DNA of 64,000 bases from Cyclaneusma minus (lineage: Eukaryota > Ascomycota > Leotiomycetes > Marthamycetales > Marthamycetaceae): contig JAKZHN010000044.1 of NCBI GenBank assembly GCA_037179335.1, positions 248,001 to 312,000 on the forward strand, read 5' to 3'. Positions 43,548 through 55,757 of this stretch are shown piece by piece. The first letter of the stretch is position 1, and every line of letters starts with the position of its first letter. Position numbers and translations under genes: made by a program. A model generated the notes under the pieces. That model ran no database searches. It was not told the origin of the DNA and saw only the letters and a list, made by a program, of their open reading frames with translations.

Positions 43548-44848
43548 GATGGATGTTGTTCAGAGGTGGAGAACAATTAGGAGAAAGCACAGAGAGAAAA
43601 GGACATAGATATTCAGAAACGGTGAGGCGACTTAACTTTGTCGTAGCACGAGTAGGCAGAGTCGATGACGCGCCTGCACGGTGTTGCGTTATACGCAAGA
43701 GTGGCCTGAAGGTTCTGGTAGCGGAAGCAGCGTATGATTAATCCTCGGGGAAGAAGTGGCTTGACATCCTTTGTTTGAGGAGTTGCCATTATCCAATCAT
43801 CTGGGCCGTGTTCGTCATAGGAATCGGGTTTGCTGTAATGTCCGATCCTGTTCAACTGCTGCATCCGAGGATGCCGGGAGGAAACCCCTCACGTTGCGAC
43901 GCTGATCTGCCTAGAATACGGGGTCATAGAAGAGCCCACTCAGGAGATGGATGGAGAGCGAGAATGCTGCATTGAACTACTGGGCTGCGGGGGATGGGCG
44001 AGGGGTGTGATGATAGAAAAGCTTCCGTGCGAGCTTGAGAGGTTGAAGGCCGACGATATGGATGTCCGAATTTCCAAATCCTCATGGTGTAACCGAAGAA
44101 CTTGGAACAATGACAATCCGTTGAAATGCAGCACCTCGCACCTCGCAAGTTAAGCAAAACAGTAGAACATATCGAGCACGACTCGAGTGAGATGGGATTT
44201 GAGATTGCCATCTGCCGCAGAAGTTGGGGAAAGATCCGATAAGAATGCCAAGAATCAGATAACGACGTGCGAAGTCAATTAGCATGGCGTCCCTAGAGAC
44301 CTCCCTTCAACGACACATGTGCACTTCTTCCCATGATTCGTTCTGCTTCAAGATACCACGACATGTAGAAGAGGGAACAGCCACCACAAGATGCGAGACA
44401 CCAACCCAGGAGCAGGCAGTCCAATTGCTGTGTACTCCCTCGATGCCGGAATCCATGGATCAATCAAGCTTTTCCCCCAAGCCGGCTCGGTGAGTGACGA
44501 CTTCCGGAGAGGTAAGTGTGTTCAATTGATGTCTGGAATATCCTCGAAAGGGGCTCCAGTTGGCTGAGTATCACTCATTCTTGGTAAAGAATGGGTCGGC
44601 AATGGCCTTAGCTGCCTTTTCCTTGTTGAAACAACTCAAGGTAAAGCTCTTTATGTCGTCATGCCGCAAAGCTGGCAACAATTTGTCTCAAACACCCCAC
44701 TCTACAACACATCTCCCCTTCCGCAACTACCAACTGAAAAACACTCTCAACTCCCCAATCTCCTTGACTTTACAGCTCAAGATTCTTCAGAACCTCAGGA
44801 ACATCCACATCCCTCAATCTCCCAGAATCCACTCACCAATCTGCCACA
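43548..44848. other. intergenic between the fasciclin gene and glutamate decarboxylase
   Basis: This is a divergent promoter interval of 1.3 kb. The C/A-rich leader just before 44849 (repeated ctcaac and cacc words) suggests the GAD transcript start lies within about 200 bp of its ATG. No other gene is supported. Confidence 0.5.
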
Positions 44849-46669
44849 ATGGTTCTCGCACGTCACGTAAGTTGCAACAATCCTTCGAGTCTTTCCCAGG
44901 AGGATGTCTCTCCAACTCTATCGATATCATTTCGCCCAAAACTGACAGTTACTAGGTCGACCCTGATGAAATCATCGAGAAGATGCATGGCATGCACATG
45001 TCGGAGGCCAGCCAGCAGCATGTTCACACCAAAGGCGGCACCTCGCACCTCACCCCCTACAACACCAGATATGCCAGCCAGATGGAGATCCCCAAATTCA
45101 AGATCCCCGACGAGGGCGCCCCAGCCGGTGCTGTTCACCAGATGCTCAAGGACGAGCTTGATTTGGATGGCAGACCCAACCTGAACTTGGCCAGGTTTGT
45201 TACACCTATATGGATCACCTCCAAGCCGAACCCAAGCTGACCTATTTCAAAGTTTCGTCGGAACCTACATGGAACAACATGCCGAGCAACTCATGTTTGA
45301 GAACATTGCTAAGAACATGAGCGATGCTGATGAGTACCCAGCAATGATGCAGATGCACGCTCGTTGCGTCAGCATTATTGCCCATCTCTGGGGTGTGCAG
45401 AAGGGCGAGCGTGCCATTGGCTCAGCCACTACCGGTTCTTCCGAGGCCATCCATCTCGGTGGCCTTGCCATGAAGCGTCGCTGGCAGGAGAAGCGTCAGA
45501 AAGAAGGCAAAGACACCTCGAAGCCCAACATCATCATGGGCGCCAATGCACAGGTTGCTCTCGAGAAGTTCGCCCGATACTTCGAAGTTGAATCCAGGAT
45601 TTTGCCAGTTTCTGCCAAGAGCAATTACAGACTCGACACGGAACTTGTGAAGGAGAACATTGATGAGAACACCATCGGTGTTTTTGTTATCATGGGAAGC
45701 ACCTACACTGGACATTACGAGCCGGTAGAGGAAATCTCAAAGGTCTTGGACGAATATGAGAAGAAGACTGGCATTGATATCCCAATCCACGTTGATGCTG
45801 CCAGTGGTGGATTCATTGCCCCTTTCACTCACGCTGGAGGCGGACAGAAGTGGAACTTTGAGCTTCCCCGTGTCAAGTCGATCAACGTATCCGGGCACAA
45901 GTTCGGACTCGTCTACGCCGGCGTCGGCTGGATCATCTGGCGCGACGAGTCTCTCCTCCCCAAGCACCTCATCTTCGAACTCCACTACCTCGGCGGCACC
46001 GAAGAATCCTACACGCTCAACTTTAGCCGGCCCGGAGCCCAAGTCATCGCACAATACTACAACCTCATCCATCTCGGCTTTTCCGGCTACCGCCAAATCA
46101 TGGAAAACTGCATGACCAACGCACGCCTGCTCTCCAAATCCCTTGAAGCGACCGGTTGGTATGAATGCGTGTCTGACATCCACCGCAAAGTCGGACAACA
46201 TAAGTTTGGCGGCAAAGACGAAGTCGTCTTCGGGAACGCGGATGAGACATCTGCCGATTACAACGCCGGGCTTCCGGTGGTAGCCTTCCGCTTCTCTGAC
46301 GACTTTAAGAAGGAATTTCCGCACGTGAAGCAGGAATCTGTCTCCACGCTCTTGCGTGCTAAGCAATACATCATCCCCAATTACCCGCTTCCGCCGAATG
46401 AAGACGCAACTGAGATTTTGAGGGTGGTGGTTAGGGAGAGCATGAGCTTTGATTTGCTGGATAGGCTGATTGCGGATATTTGTGGCGTGACGCAGACGCT
46501 GATGGAGACGGATGAGAGGGATTTGACGTTCTTGCAGGGTGTTGGGGGGACGCCGGGTGGGAAGCCGGCGGAGCAGCAGCATAGTGGGAAGGAGAGTCAG
46601 AAGAAGACTGCCACTGGCCGGGGTGGAGAGAGGCCTATGAGTGAAGGGGTGCATAGGAGTGTGTGTTAA
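44849..46669 (+). CDS. GAD1: glutamate decarboxylase (PLP-dependent)
   Basis: Three exons (44849-44866, 44956-45194, 45253-46669; introns 89 and 58 bp) give 557 residues. The 18-nt first exon encodes MVLARH. Family marks include PDEGAPAGAVHQMLKDE, NLASFV at the second splice, ATTGSSEAIHLGGLAMK, VDAASGGFIAPF and the PLP-lysine motif NVSGHKFGLVYAGVGW (Lys about 302), all intact. The enzyme converts L-glutamate to GABA and CO2 in the cytoplasm, feeding the GABA shunt and acid and oxidative stress responses. The C-terminus is Gly/Lys-rich and longer than in bacterial GadB, possibly a regulatory tail. Introns were placed by in-frame GT-AG borders; the tiny exon 1 is needed to supply a start. Confidence 0.94.
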
Positions 46670-47544
46670 AGGAGGAGAAAAGGAAGAGAGGAATTGGTGG
46701 TGAGGGAGTGGACAATTGGTTGGCGACGAAAATATGCCAAGGGCTGGCAAGTGTGGATTACATTACATGAATAGAAGCGATGATTTCCAATTCTTAACCT
46801 TCAAGGCTTCGCCAACTATGACCCTCTCCTAAAGCCTTTTGTGTTCGTGATCGATGACGGACAGTTCCATGGGCGACATAGGATCCAGAGAACATTCTGC
46901 GGCTTCCAATTCCGCCAACACCAGTATCATGGAGCTGCGACGAAGCGTCCTCTACATCCACGATCTCACGACGCAGACTTTTCAAGAGCGACGGGGTTTA
47001 TTATTCTATCTACTATTCTATGTATCATTAAGTCATCCACTCATCAATCCTCTCTCTAACGAATGTCGGAATGGGCTCCAAATGATCATAAGTCGTCCAG
47101 TCGTCAATCCCCTCCCCAGCAAATGACCCCGAGCCTCTATTCTTTAAAGACAGGCGAAGCTCTCCTCCACACCATCCAAAACACGCCACAGACGCCCAAG
47201 AAGCAAGCACATGAGAATACCAGACTCGAAAATTCGAAGATCTCCAGATCGAGGCATTCGAACCATCCCTCCAAATGGAATTTAAGAAAATCTCGAATCC
47301 CCGAGATCTCAAAAACACAAAGAATTGTTTCGACTGGTGACGGAAGACACGGAAGTATCCGAGGGGGCATGATCGTCATGAGAAGTCTGCGCAATTTGGA
47401 GTTGCTATTTGGGAGACTTTAAGTACTGGCGGTTGTTAGCGATTTCCATGTCCATCTGATATAGGTAGATAAAGCATCTGAACATGGAGCAAAGGATCGT
47501 ATCGTAACTTACGCTCTCTCGGATGGAATCCACCGTATTCCTAA
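46670..47544. other. intergenic with a 60-bp tandem repeat
   Basis: A 37-bp word (TAAGTCATCCACTCATCAAT-type) at about 47029 recurs 60 bp later at about 47089 with about eight changes. In a minus frame (47028-47318) it would give repeated residues ending DDWTT and DEWMT, but the frame is otherwise unconvincing. No gene is called. Confidence 0.4.
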
Positions 47545-50500
47545 TCACAACATCCGAGCCAGGGTTCGCAGCGTAGAGTATGGCAGAGCAGGAGAAGTAG
47601 CATCTGATTGGTGAGAGGTGGGCGAGGGCTCAGCAGGAGAAGGGGCATCCAATCGGTGAGAGATGGGCGAGGGCTCAGTAGGAAAAAACTCCTTCTCGTA
47701 TTCACAACACCACTCAAAAGGTTCGCAGCAGGCACCCCATCCGCAACAGCAATGAAACATGGGGTCAAAAGCGGGCATCTCTCCTGGCGGGAATGGCGGA
47801 AGAACACCATCGACAGGATCACCTGGACACGCGCTATCCGCTCGAAACTCAGATGATGGCAGATCAAAAGGAGGGGAATCCGATTCCCTTGCCTTCACGG
47901 GAGGCTCCTCAGCAGTGGTGCCAATGCCATGATGAAAATCTGTCACGACCTTACAAACTTCCGAGTATTTGCACTCCTCTTGTTGTTTCTCGCACTGGAT
48001 CTTCTTCAGCTCGCAGCATGCCCACAGTGGCATGACACCACAATGTTCGATATCAATGATACCCGCCTCATTGGTAGGTTTAGTCCAAAGCTGAGTCGCA
48101 GTGGTAGCGGTGTGCGTATAATGTCTGGACCTGGTTGCTGTAGCCGTGTGATTCCTTGTATGATGTCTGGTTGCTGGAGCAGTGTGATTCCATCTTCCGC
48201 TGTGGTGTCCAAGTTGCCCTGTCGCGATGCTGCAGTCCTCCGAGAATTTGCAATAGCAATGGGCAGGTAGGGGATCCTGGGTAGAGTGCTTACAAACCTC
48301 CGAACTGTCCACTTTATACACGCAAGCTTTCATCTTCTCATGGCAGCACTCTTCCAGATTGAAGGGGAAAGTTCCTGGACAGTTCTTGGCGTCGACCATG
48401 GTCTGCGCATGAGTAGGCTTGGGCTCACGAGCAGTGGTAGCGGTATGAGGCTGTCTTCTGCTTGCCCAAGCATCAAGCTCATCTTGCCCGATCGCCTTTT
48501 CACACTCGTCTGAATAGCGGCAAATGCAACTGGCAGGTTGGGGGAAGATGAAGGAATGACATTCGGAGCGCCCCAGCTCGCACTTATCCATGCTCGCCAG
48601 GCAGCATTCTCCCAGATTTCCGGTACAGTTTTTGATGTCGATAGAGGTGAACGGTTGAGCATGGTGAGTACCTATGGGTCCCCCAGGAAATGTATGAGTA
48701 GCGTTATGCGTATGTCCTCTGCTTTTCGTAGACGTGTGATTCCTTGGCGAGCCATGATAGCCGAATACTGCAGCCGCACACGCCCCCGAAAATCGACACA
48801 TTGCCCCATTGTGGGCCTCGCATTCGTGGAACCTGTGGAGACAGCATTTCTTCACATCTCCGGTACAACCGTGAGAGCCGATAATAATTGCATTTTCGGA
48901 AGCAGCAGTGTCACGGGCGACAACCTCAGCAGCAGGCTCAGCAACAACAGCAGCAGTAGCAAGAGGAGGGTGTTCAGCGGTAGGAACAGGTCTCTCGGTC
49001 ATCACAGGTGAAGCCCACGAGGCCAAGCCTTCGCGCTCAATCACTTTCTTGCATGTCTCTGTGAAGATGCAGCAGCCAGGATATGGCGGGAGCCCAGGAA
49101 AGCGCTGCACGTTGGGACAATCATAGCCTTCGTTCCTGCACGCCTTCATTCGGCCAACACAGCAGAGTCCCATGGTCATGCCGAACCCCGTCGTACAGCC
49201 ATCGACGCCGACAATAGTCGGGTAGGGTGTCGGTAGTCGCATAGTGGAGTGGTGCACCTTTGACGTGTGATTTGCCGTAGCCGTATGATTAGATACCGAA
49301 TGATGCGAAGGCCTTGGGACAGGGAAAGGCCACCGCCCCCATAGACATTCCTTATATTCTTCGCAGCAGTCACTCTCAGAGGAAGAGCACAGGTGGTTCC
49401 TCATGATATCGGAGCTGACGGAGACAGACATGTCGAGAGGAGTATGGACAGGGGTATATATAGGGGTATAGATAGGGGTATGAGTAGCGGTCAAGTCGTG
49501 GTGCTTGGGGAAATCTTCGCACATAGCCAGTCGCTTTTCACAGCACTCCTCGCGGCTTTTGGAGCCCCAGCACACGTCCGGCAGACGTCTTAAGAGCCTA
49601 TTTTCGACCTTGGTAGAGGAAGCAGCGCTCGTCTCCGCTGCTTCAGCAAGCTCAGCGAGGGTGTAGCCGGCGGTAGATCTCACAATAGATGGGATGTCCG
49701 CTACATCTGCTTCCAGGGTTACGGCGCGGCTATAGCTGAGGCCGGGATAGAGTTCCGACTTCGTCGCAGAAGCCAAGTGGGCGGTGTGGTTGGAGAAGGT
49801 AGGCTTTGGGTGATGAGACATATGGCTCCGCGTAGAATTGTGAGCGTGGGTAGTAGGCCTCGAGTGATGAGACCGCGTTGAGAAACCCGGACGAGGGTAA
49901 TGGAACTGCGTATGGTGAGGATCCATTATGTCCCAGTAGACATCGTCGGGGATATCGTCGCACGTCGGGCCAACAATATACGATGCAAAATGGGCGTCCG
50001 CCTTATGATTTCTCACAAACAAAATATCCTTGATGCAGCACTTATAATGATCTGGTAGTGGTGCAGGAGGACAAGGGGGAAGAATGTGATTGAAGCGTTT
50101 GTCAAGGGCCTCCGGAGCGTGAGGAGGGGCGATGGTCTCGGTAGTGGGGTAGAGATTCTTGACTGGGGTGACAGAAGGCTGGATAGTTTCCAAAATCGTA
50201 GTGTTGCAGTGCGAGCAACCCTCGCTGCTGGAACTTGCGAGACTGCTGGTAGGAGCAGAAGTGACAGTCTGCACGACAGTGGTGTCACTGCTAGTCATAG
50301 TCTCCAGGATCGTGGACCCACAGTTTTTGCAATCGTCGCTGCTGGCACTGACGAGAGTACCGGCAGAAGAGACAACGGTCTCCACGACAGTGCTGCCGCC
50401 GCTGGTCATGGTCACAAAAATGGTGGTACCGCAGGTCGAGCAGTTGTCCACGGTGATGGTGCTGATTTCGCTGTTGGAACTGGAGGAGGTAGGGAGAATG

Positions 50501-51799
50501 GTCTCCAGGATAGTGGTGCCGATGTCGCTGCTGGCACTGGCAGCACTGGCAGCACTGGCAACGCTGGCTACGCTGGCAACGCTGGCCTCGCTGGCACTGC
50601 TGACGCTGGCGACGCTGGCAGCGCTTTCGCTGCTAACGCTGACGGCGCTGGCACTGCTCACACTGGCGACGCTGGCGACGCTGGCGACACTAGCCTCACT
50701 GGCACTGCTCATGCTGGTGACGCTGGCGACGCTGGCGACGCTGGCCTCGCTGGCACTGCTGACGCTGGCGACGCTGGCAGCGCTGGCGACACTAGCCTCA
50801 CTGGCACTGCTCATGCTGGCGACGCTGGCACTGCTGACACTGCTGACACTGCTGACACTGGCGACGCTGGCATCGCTGGCACTAGCGGCGCTGGCACTGC
50901 TAGCAGCGACAGCGCTGCTATCGACGCTAGGAGTAGGGCTAGCAATGATAGTCTCCAGAATCGTAGTGCCACAGTTGCCCTTAGTGCATTTAGCAGCACG
51001 AGGTGTCAGTTTGGGAAGACTGACTTTATGTCCCTCAGTGCTCGAGCTAAGCGGCATCTTAGTGACGAAGATAGTGGTACCGCACTCCTTCTTGGTGCAT
51101 GGGACCTGGGAGGAAGGACGAACGGGGCTCCCCGAAAGGTGGCCCTCGTACCAAGTACCGGTCTGCGAAAAAGGAGTATGAAGGGAGTGACTGGGGAAAG
51201 AAATCCCTTGGTAGTGGGTGCAGAGGTTGCTGGAGCAGTGAGGGGCCAGGTGGGTGCTGGTCAGGCTGTTCACGTGGTATGTTGGGTGAACGGGGTGGCT
51301 GACAGAGGCGGAGCTGGCTTGGCTAGAGACGGCGACCGAGCTCTGTGGGATCGGGATGGAAGAGACGGCGACCGAGCTGCTCAAGCTTGGGATAACCGGA
51401 GAGATGATGGAGGTCAAACTCTTGAGTGTCTGCGAAGAAGAGACGGAGCTGGTGCTCAACTTGGGAGAGGGTGCTAAGGAGAAGAGGTGTTAGAACTGAT
51501 GAGATGACTTGATCTGGACGAGGGGCGTTCTTTGAACAGGAAAGCAACGGAGGGGAAATTATCTTACTGCCAGTGGCAACCACGGTGGATGGCTCGTCGC
51601 TAGAAACAGGAAGGGCAGTGCTGGCCGGGGCTACAACGGTTTTGGAGACGCCGGTGGCAGGAGCCTGAATCTGTCCGTCGCTAATCTCGGAGACTGGGAT
51701 GACGGTGACGGGCAAATTTCTCACTGGCGATGCGAGGCCGACTGAAACAAAGCCTGTGAGGGCGAAGAGCCCCATCGAGTGCTTCATCGGAAGCCTCAT
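47545..51799 (-). CDS. large secreted cysteine-module repeat protein, 1386 aa
   Basis: Two exons (51799-51568 and 51473-47545; 94-bp intron) give 1386 residues. A signal peptide (HSMGLFALTGFVSVGLASPV) opens it. Next is a Ser/Thr/Val-rich stretch with recurring C-x2-C-G-T-T-I-L-E-T type motifs (coding near 51080, 50975, 50515, 50430, 50320 and 50205). Between them lies an Ala/Ser/Val tract of about 130 residues encoded by a minisatellite of gctggcgacgctggc words. The C-terminal half carries about seven modules of the form C-x(n)-CC-x3-[MKR]-x2-C-x(n)-C-x-[YF]-[ST]-x2-C, separated by His/Thr/Asn-rich linkers with many N-glycosylation sites. I know no named family with this arrangement. A secreted, heavily glycosylated, disulphide-rich wall or surface protein is the likely nature. 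No GPI signal is seen at the end. Confidence 0.75.
50500..50935. repeat. coding minisatellite in the cysteine-module gene
   Basis: On the plus strand the words gctggcgacgctggc, gctggcactgctgac and ctcgctggcactgct repeat throughout. In the gene's frame they spell Ala/Ser/Val runs such as SVASVSSASEASVASVASV. The regular array is prone to length change, so copy number probably varies between strains. Confidence 0.85.
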
Positions 51800-52925
51800 C
51801 GTGGCGGTGATAGTCGATCAATGTATGGAAGGTTGTTACTGTGTCTTTCTGAGAACTGGTGGTTTGAAGAAGAAAAACCAATCGAAGTATGAAGGGCCAG
51901 GAGACTCTTCTTATACTTCCGGCGGGATGTGGTTAAGAAAGGTCGAAATGTGTGCGCGGGATGCGGCTTCATATACGTTGCCTGGAAGGTTGGCTAGAAG
52001 CTCAACCATGGTTCTTGACAAGAGGCTGAGGAGGCGGGGAAATCTTGAAATGCACTTCTGCATCATGACCTAACCTGTGCGTGTAGGAGACTAGGAAGAC
52101 AAAAAGAATGCAAATCCAAGGGCGGGTACCTTTCGCAAGTGAGAGCGAATGCAAAACCCACGAGATACGACCTAAAAGTACGGACTTGTAAAGACATTTG
52201 TGCATATTGCCATGACAATGATGAACATAACTTACATATTCGAAAAAGCACACTCATGCACCTGCCATTCAATGTGAGGAAAAGGCTGGAAACCACTGAA
52301 CCTACATCGTGGTTCCTCGAACCATGGTTGACGACGAGCTGTCTGTGCGGAGAAAGATTGGACGGCGAAATACGCGACGTGTGTCAGCCTAATAAAATTC
52401 CCTCACGATATGATTGCAAGAACTTGACATACCATTAGCCTGAAAGTTCACAGCAGAGGGCCAGAGGGCGTCGCTCGAGAGTCGAAAAACTAGATTTGTT
52501 CTGCCAGGCACCATCTCGGATTTCGACGTCCAGTGGGACGAAAAGAGTATGGTATGGGTACGGTCCACAGTCCCCAAATGATTGGGGATACCCCAAATCA
52601 CTAGAGATATTCAGTGTCTGGGAATATTCCAAGTGATTGGTAGTACTATCACTCACACTCCATCTATAGTCGTTTCCAGACTTTTTTTGATGGTATTGTA
52701 CCTCACATGACCCCTTATTTCGAGATTCTGGATGACTTGCTAGGCCAGGCAGCATCTCGTCTTCTGCGGTCCCCAGCCATCCGCCCTCCAACCACAACTA
52801 TCACCAGCATGGCGATCATGACGCATCCTGCAGTGCCGCACTGCGTACAGAACAGCTCTGGGAAAGACAGGACATGCATCAATTCGACCCGTTGGCCCAG
52901 GCAACACCTTCTTGCCACATCCACA
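51800..52925. other. intergenic, no supported gene
   Basis: Promoter side of the cysteine-module gene and 3' flank of RAD1. At 52565-52610 a CCCCAAATGATTGGGG inverted repeat, followed by CCCCAAATCA, resembles the 38461-38505 segment in reverse orientation. Confidence 0.45.
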
Positions 52926-55757
52926 CTAATCATCCAGCACATTCCTCGTAAAAAACCTATGCATTTGCCTCGCCGCCTCCCTCCCCACAACCGGCTCCAA
53001 CTCGCCCACCTCCATATTCGCCACTTCCCTAATATTCTGTGCCTCCAGGACCAAATTCTGCAGATTCCTTACCGTCACTCCCGGCACCACCCTTAGCATA
53101 TCCTGCGGCTCGCGATTGAACGCCTGATCCTCCGCCTGCATATCCTTCGTCAAGCCAATCTGCACCGCATCAATCGGACTAGGTTCGTCCTGCTGCGTTT
53201 TCAAGCTCTGAAAGATCTCCGCAGTCTGCGATGGACTAGAAGACCAAATAATACGCAGCTTTGGGAATGCCAAGGTGAGGAGGACTAGTTTGGATTGCAG
53301 GTCGGAGGATGGATTGGTGGCGGATAGGGATTGCGCGGAGTGCGAAAAGTCGGCAAAGGGCTCGAGGGTGAAGGATTTGTTGGCGTCGAATTCGATGAGC
53401 AGCATGGGGGATTTGTAGTGTTGCAGCATCGTTTCGGCTTGGTTGTAAAGTCGGCCGTCTTTGAAAGAAGAAATCAGATCTTTGATGCTTTTGCGCTCGA
53501 CGCAAATTTCTGGGGAGAGGACATAGTCGCCTACGGTGAGCATGCATGGGACGATGACCATGTTGCGGCCGTCGAGAAGAGATGGGAGGGAGGAGCGGAA
53601 TTCGCGGACATCGACGACTACTCGAGGTGGTTGGGCTGTTGCGGCAAGTCGTCCGCCGCCGGCTATACGCGTGTTGACTGTTCGTAGGAAGGCTTCTTGG
53701 GGATCTTCTATCCCGTGGGCGTCAGTGGTCATGACGATTGACATGGACGCCCTTTCCTTGATAAGTTTTGTAAAAGCATCTTTCTCTCGGCGGACGGATG
53801 ATAGGTATCGTTGCTCCTCGACTGACCCGGAATAGTACATGAAATACACTCGAACGTTACGGTCATTATGAGAAGATCGATATACCTCGACACGGCGAAT
53901 GAACGCAGCATCCGGTTCGTACATAATGACATATCGAGGCTTGACTTCTTCCAGCAGATACTCATCCAGATCGCCGTCATATGCATGAACAACAACAAGA
54001 TCCTTCATCTCGTACAGAGAGTAGTAATCTTCCATGTTTTCCAGCGGATCAGCAACGACTTCGGGTTTCTGCTGAGCCTCTTCGGCATTGGGATTGAGAT
54101 CAGAGAGCAGAGTCTGAACGAGACCAGGTTTCTCATCCGCCACTTGGAGACTGCCATTGGATGCTCTCGTCGGCGCTGAGCCCGCTGTTCCTCCACCTCG
54201 AACCCTTCTCCGTTTGTTGGCTGGGGCTTTGCTGCCACCTCGCCCACTACTACTACTTGCTCCTCCTCTGGTGAGCTCTGCACTATTCAGTGCCTTCTGA
54301 TTCTCAGCGAACAGAGAATCCTTGATCTTTGCAAACTCAGGCTTCCAGAGAAGGTAATTTCGCAGTTTCCTACGCATCATGAATGCTGCAGATGCGCTTT
54401 TTTCCTCGTCATCTTCTGACGCTTTTCCTTTTGCGCCGGGTCGTATATGCATAGTCTGGAGATATTCCCTCAGCTGAGTGGTAGTGGCCACATCAGTGCA
54501 CATGATCAGGATAGTTCCATTCGAGTCGTCTCTCTGAACCGGGTTGAAGAACAAGTCCCGGTCAATCTCATCCAGAACCTCAGCCAACAAGGCCCACTTG
54601 GGTTGCTCTTCCAAAACTGGTGCCAATTTCTCCATTTGAGCATCCGACAGAAGGGAGGTCTGGTTATCTGCTTTCCCGGTATATACTCGCCGTTTGGCAG
54701 TATCAAAGATGGTATGCGCAGCATCGAGAAACAACCACGGAGATTGATTCTGCCTCGTCGATCCCGGAGGCGGAGAGCATGCAGCCAGGATAGTGTCCAG
54801 TCGTTTCAGAAAATAGACAGCATCGTAAGTGAGCAGATCATGCAGCATGTCTCGGAGAATCTTCAGATCGCCAGCTATTTGCCTCGTCTTCCAACTGAGT
54901 CGATGCCAAACAGGCTCAAGCTGCATACGAACGATGGTGTCGAAATTCCTATGTAGCGCGCTCTCCATATTCCAATCCTCCATGTCGATTCCAGTATTTG
55001 CCTTTTTCAATTCGCTAATGCTGACTTCGACGCATTCTAGGATGGCATTTTGGATATCGCGCATCGCATCTGTCATTGGCACTTCAAGCTCAATGACTTC
55101 GGCTTTCTTCTTGCCTTCCAACGATTTCGCTACCGTGACATGAAAACGCGGCCACAGCGAGGCTTTCCGCAAAAACAGAGTCCGCATCGCTTTGGCCAGG
55201 GGCGAAAACCCCTTCGTGAAAGGCTCTGGGCTGTCCGAAAAAGCCTTCAAGAAGCCACCCTTGTTCCATTGTCTGTATTTGCGGATAATATAGGCTTCTG
55301 TGGTCGCCAAGGTAATGCGCTCGGCATGGAGCACGATCATGCCCGTAATCGTCGAGGCCGGCAACAGCTCCGCCAGCAGATCGGTGATCAAGATGCGCGA
55401 AGTGATGCTGAAGATTCCTCCCTTCGCATACAAGTTCTGACGTGTCGCAACGCTCATGGAATCGGTGTTTACGAGGGTAAGACCTCTCGCTCTGGGCGAC
55501 GCGCTGATCGCAGCATGTTCCGCCAGCGCTTCTCCAATCCAGCCATTTTCGCGCTCGTCGGCCCCAACGATAACAATGAGGTTGTTTCCAGCGGCATCGT
55601 AGGAATGGAGAAGATTGGTGACGAGGCGCAGCAGGGCGAGGCCTCGGGCGAGGACAACGAGTTCGTCTTCGCTGTGGAGTTCGCGGAAGAGGTCTTGTTG
55701 GTACTCTAGCGGCAGCGAGAGCTTCACGGGCTGCGACTCGTCCGTTCCGGAGGCCAT
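52926..55757 (-). CDS. rad1: XPF/Rad1 structure-specific DNA endonuclease
   Basis: A single exon gives 943 residues from the ATG at 55757 (the frame is open further up but without a better ATG). The N-terminal half is the degenerate SF2 helicase-like domain of XPF (SLPLEYQQDLFRELHSED, GIFSITSRILITDLL, a GMIVLHAERITLATTEAYI strand, and KRLDTILAACSPP). The ERCC4 nuclease core lies at about 735-800: GDYVLSPEICVERKSIKDL with the catalytic E-R-K-x3-D (about 754-760), then DGRLYNQAETM and a LLIEFD strand. The C-terminus has a helix-hairpin-helix pair (VVPGVTVRNLQNL, EVGELEPVVGREAA) that binds the Ercc1/Rad10 partner. It cuts the 5' side of lesions in nucleotide-excision repair and trims flaps in single-strand annealing. 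All key motifs are intact. Confidence 0.96.
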   Translation of the reverse strand: MASGTDESQPVKLSLPLEYQQDLFRELHSEDELVVLARGLALLRLVTNLLHSYDAAGNNLIVIVGADERENGWIGEALAEHAAISASPRARGLTLVNTDSMSVATRQNLYAKGGIFSITSRILITDLLAELLPASTITGMIVLHAERITLATTEAYIIRKYRQWNKGGFLKAFSDSPEPFTKGFSPLAKAMRTLFLRKASLWPRFHVTVAKSLEGKKKAEVIELEVPMTDAMRDIQNAILECVEVSISELKKANTGIDMEDWNMESALHRNFDTIVRMQLEPVWHRLSWKTRQIAGDLKILRDMLHDLLTYDAVYFLKRLDTILAACSPPPGSTRQNQSPWLFLDAAHTIFDTAKRRVYTGKADNQTSLLSDAQMEKLAPVLEEQPKWALLAEVLDEIDRDLFFNPVQRDDSNGTILIMCTDVATTTQLREYLQTMHIRPGAKGKASEDDEEKSASAAFMMRRKLRNYLLWKPEFAKIKDSLFAENQKALNSAELTRGGASSSSGRGGSKAPANKRRRVRGGGTAGSAPTRASNGSLQVADEKPGLVQTLLSDLNPNAEEAQQKPEVVADPLENMEDYYSLYEMKDLVVVHAYDGDLDEYLLEEVKPRYVIMYEPDAAFIRRVEVYRSSHNDRNVRVYFMYYSGSVEEQRYLSSVRREKDAFTKLIKERASMSIVMTTDAHGIEDPQEAFLRTVNTRIAGGGRLAATAQPPRVVVDVREFRSSLPSLLDGRNMVIVPCMLTVGDYVLSPEICVERKSIKDLISSFKDGRLYNQAETMLQHYKSPMLLIEFDANKSFTLEPFADFSHSAQSLSATNPSSDLQSKLVLLTLAFPKLRIIWSSSPSQTAEIFQSLKTQQDEPSPIDAVQIGLTKDMQAEDQAFNREPQDMLRVVPGVTVRNLQNLVLEAQNIREVANMEVGELEPVVGREAARQMHRFFTRNVLDD

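Noticed and set aside
44560..44955. 131-codon plus frame before GAD
   Set aside because: It runs through the GAD leader, first exon and first intron in the wrong frame.
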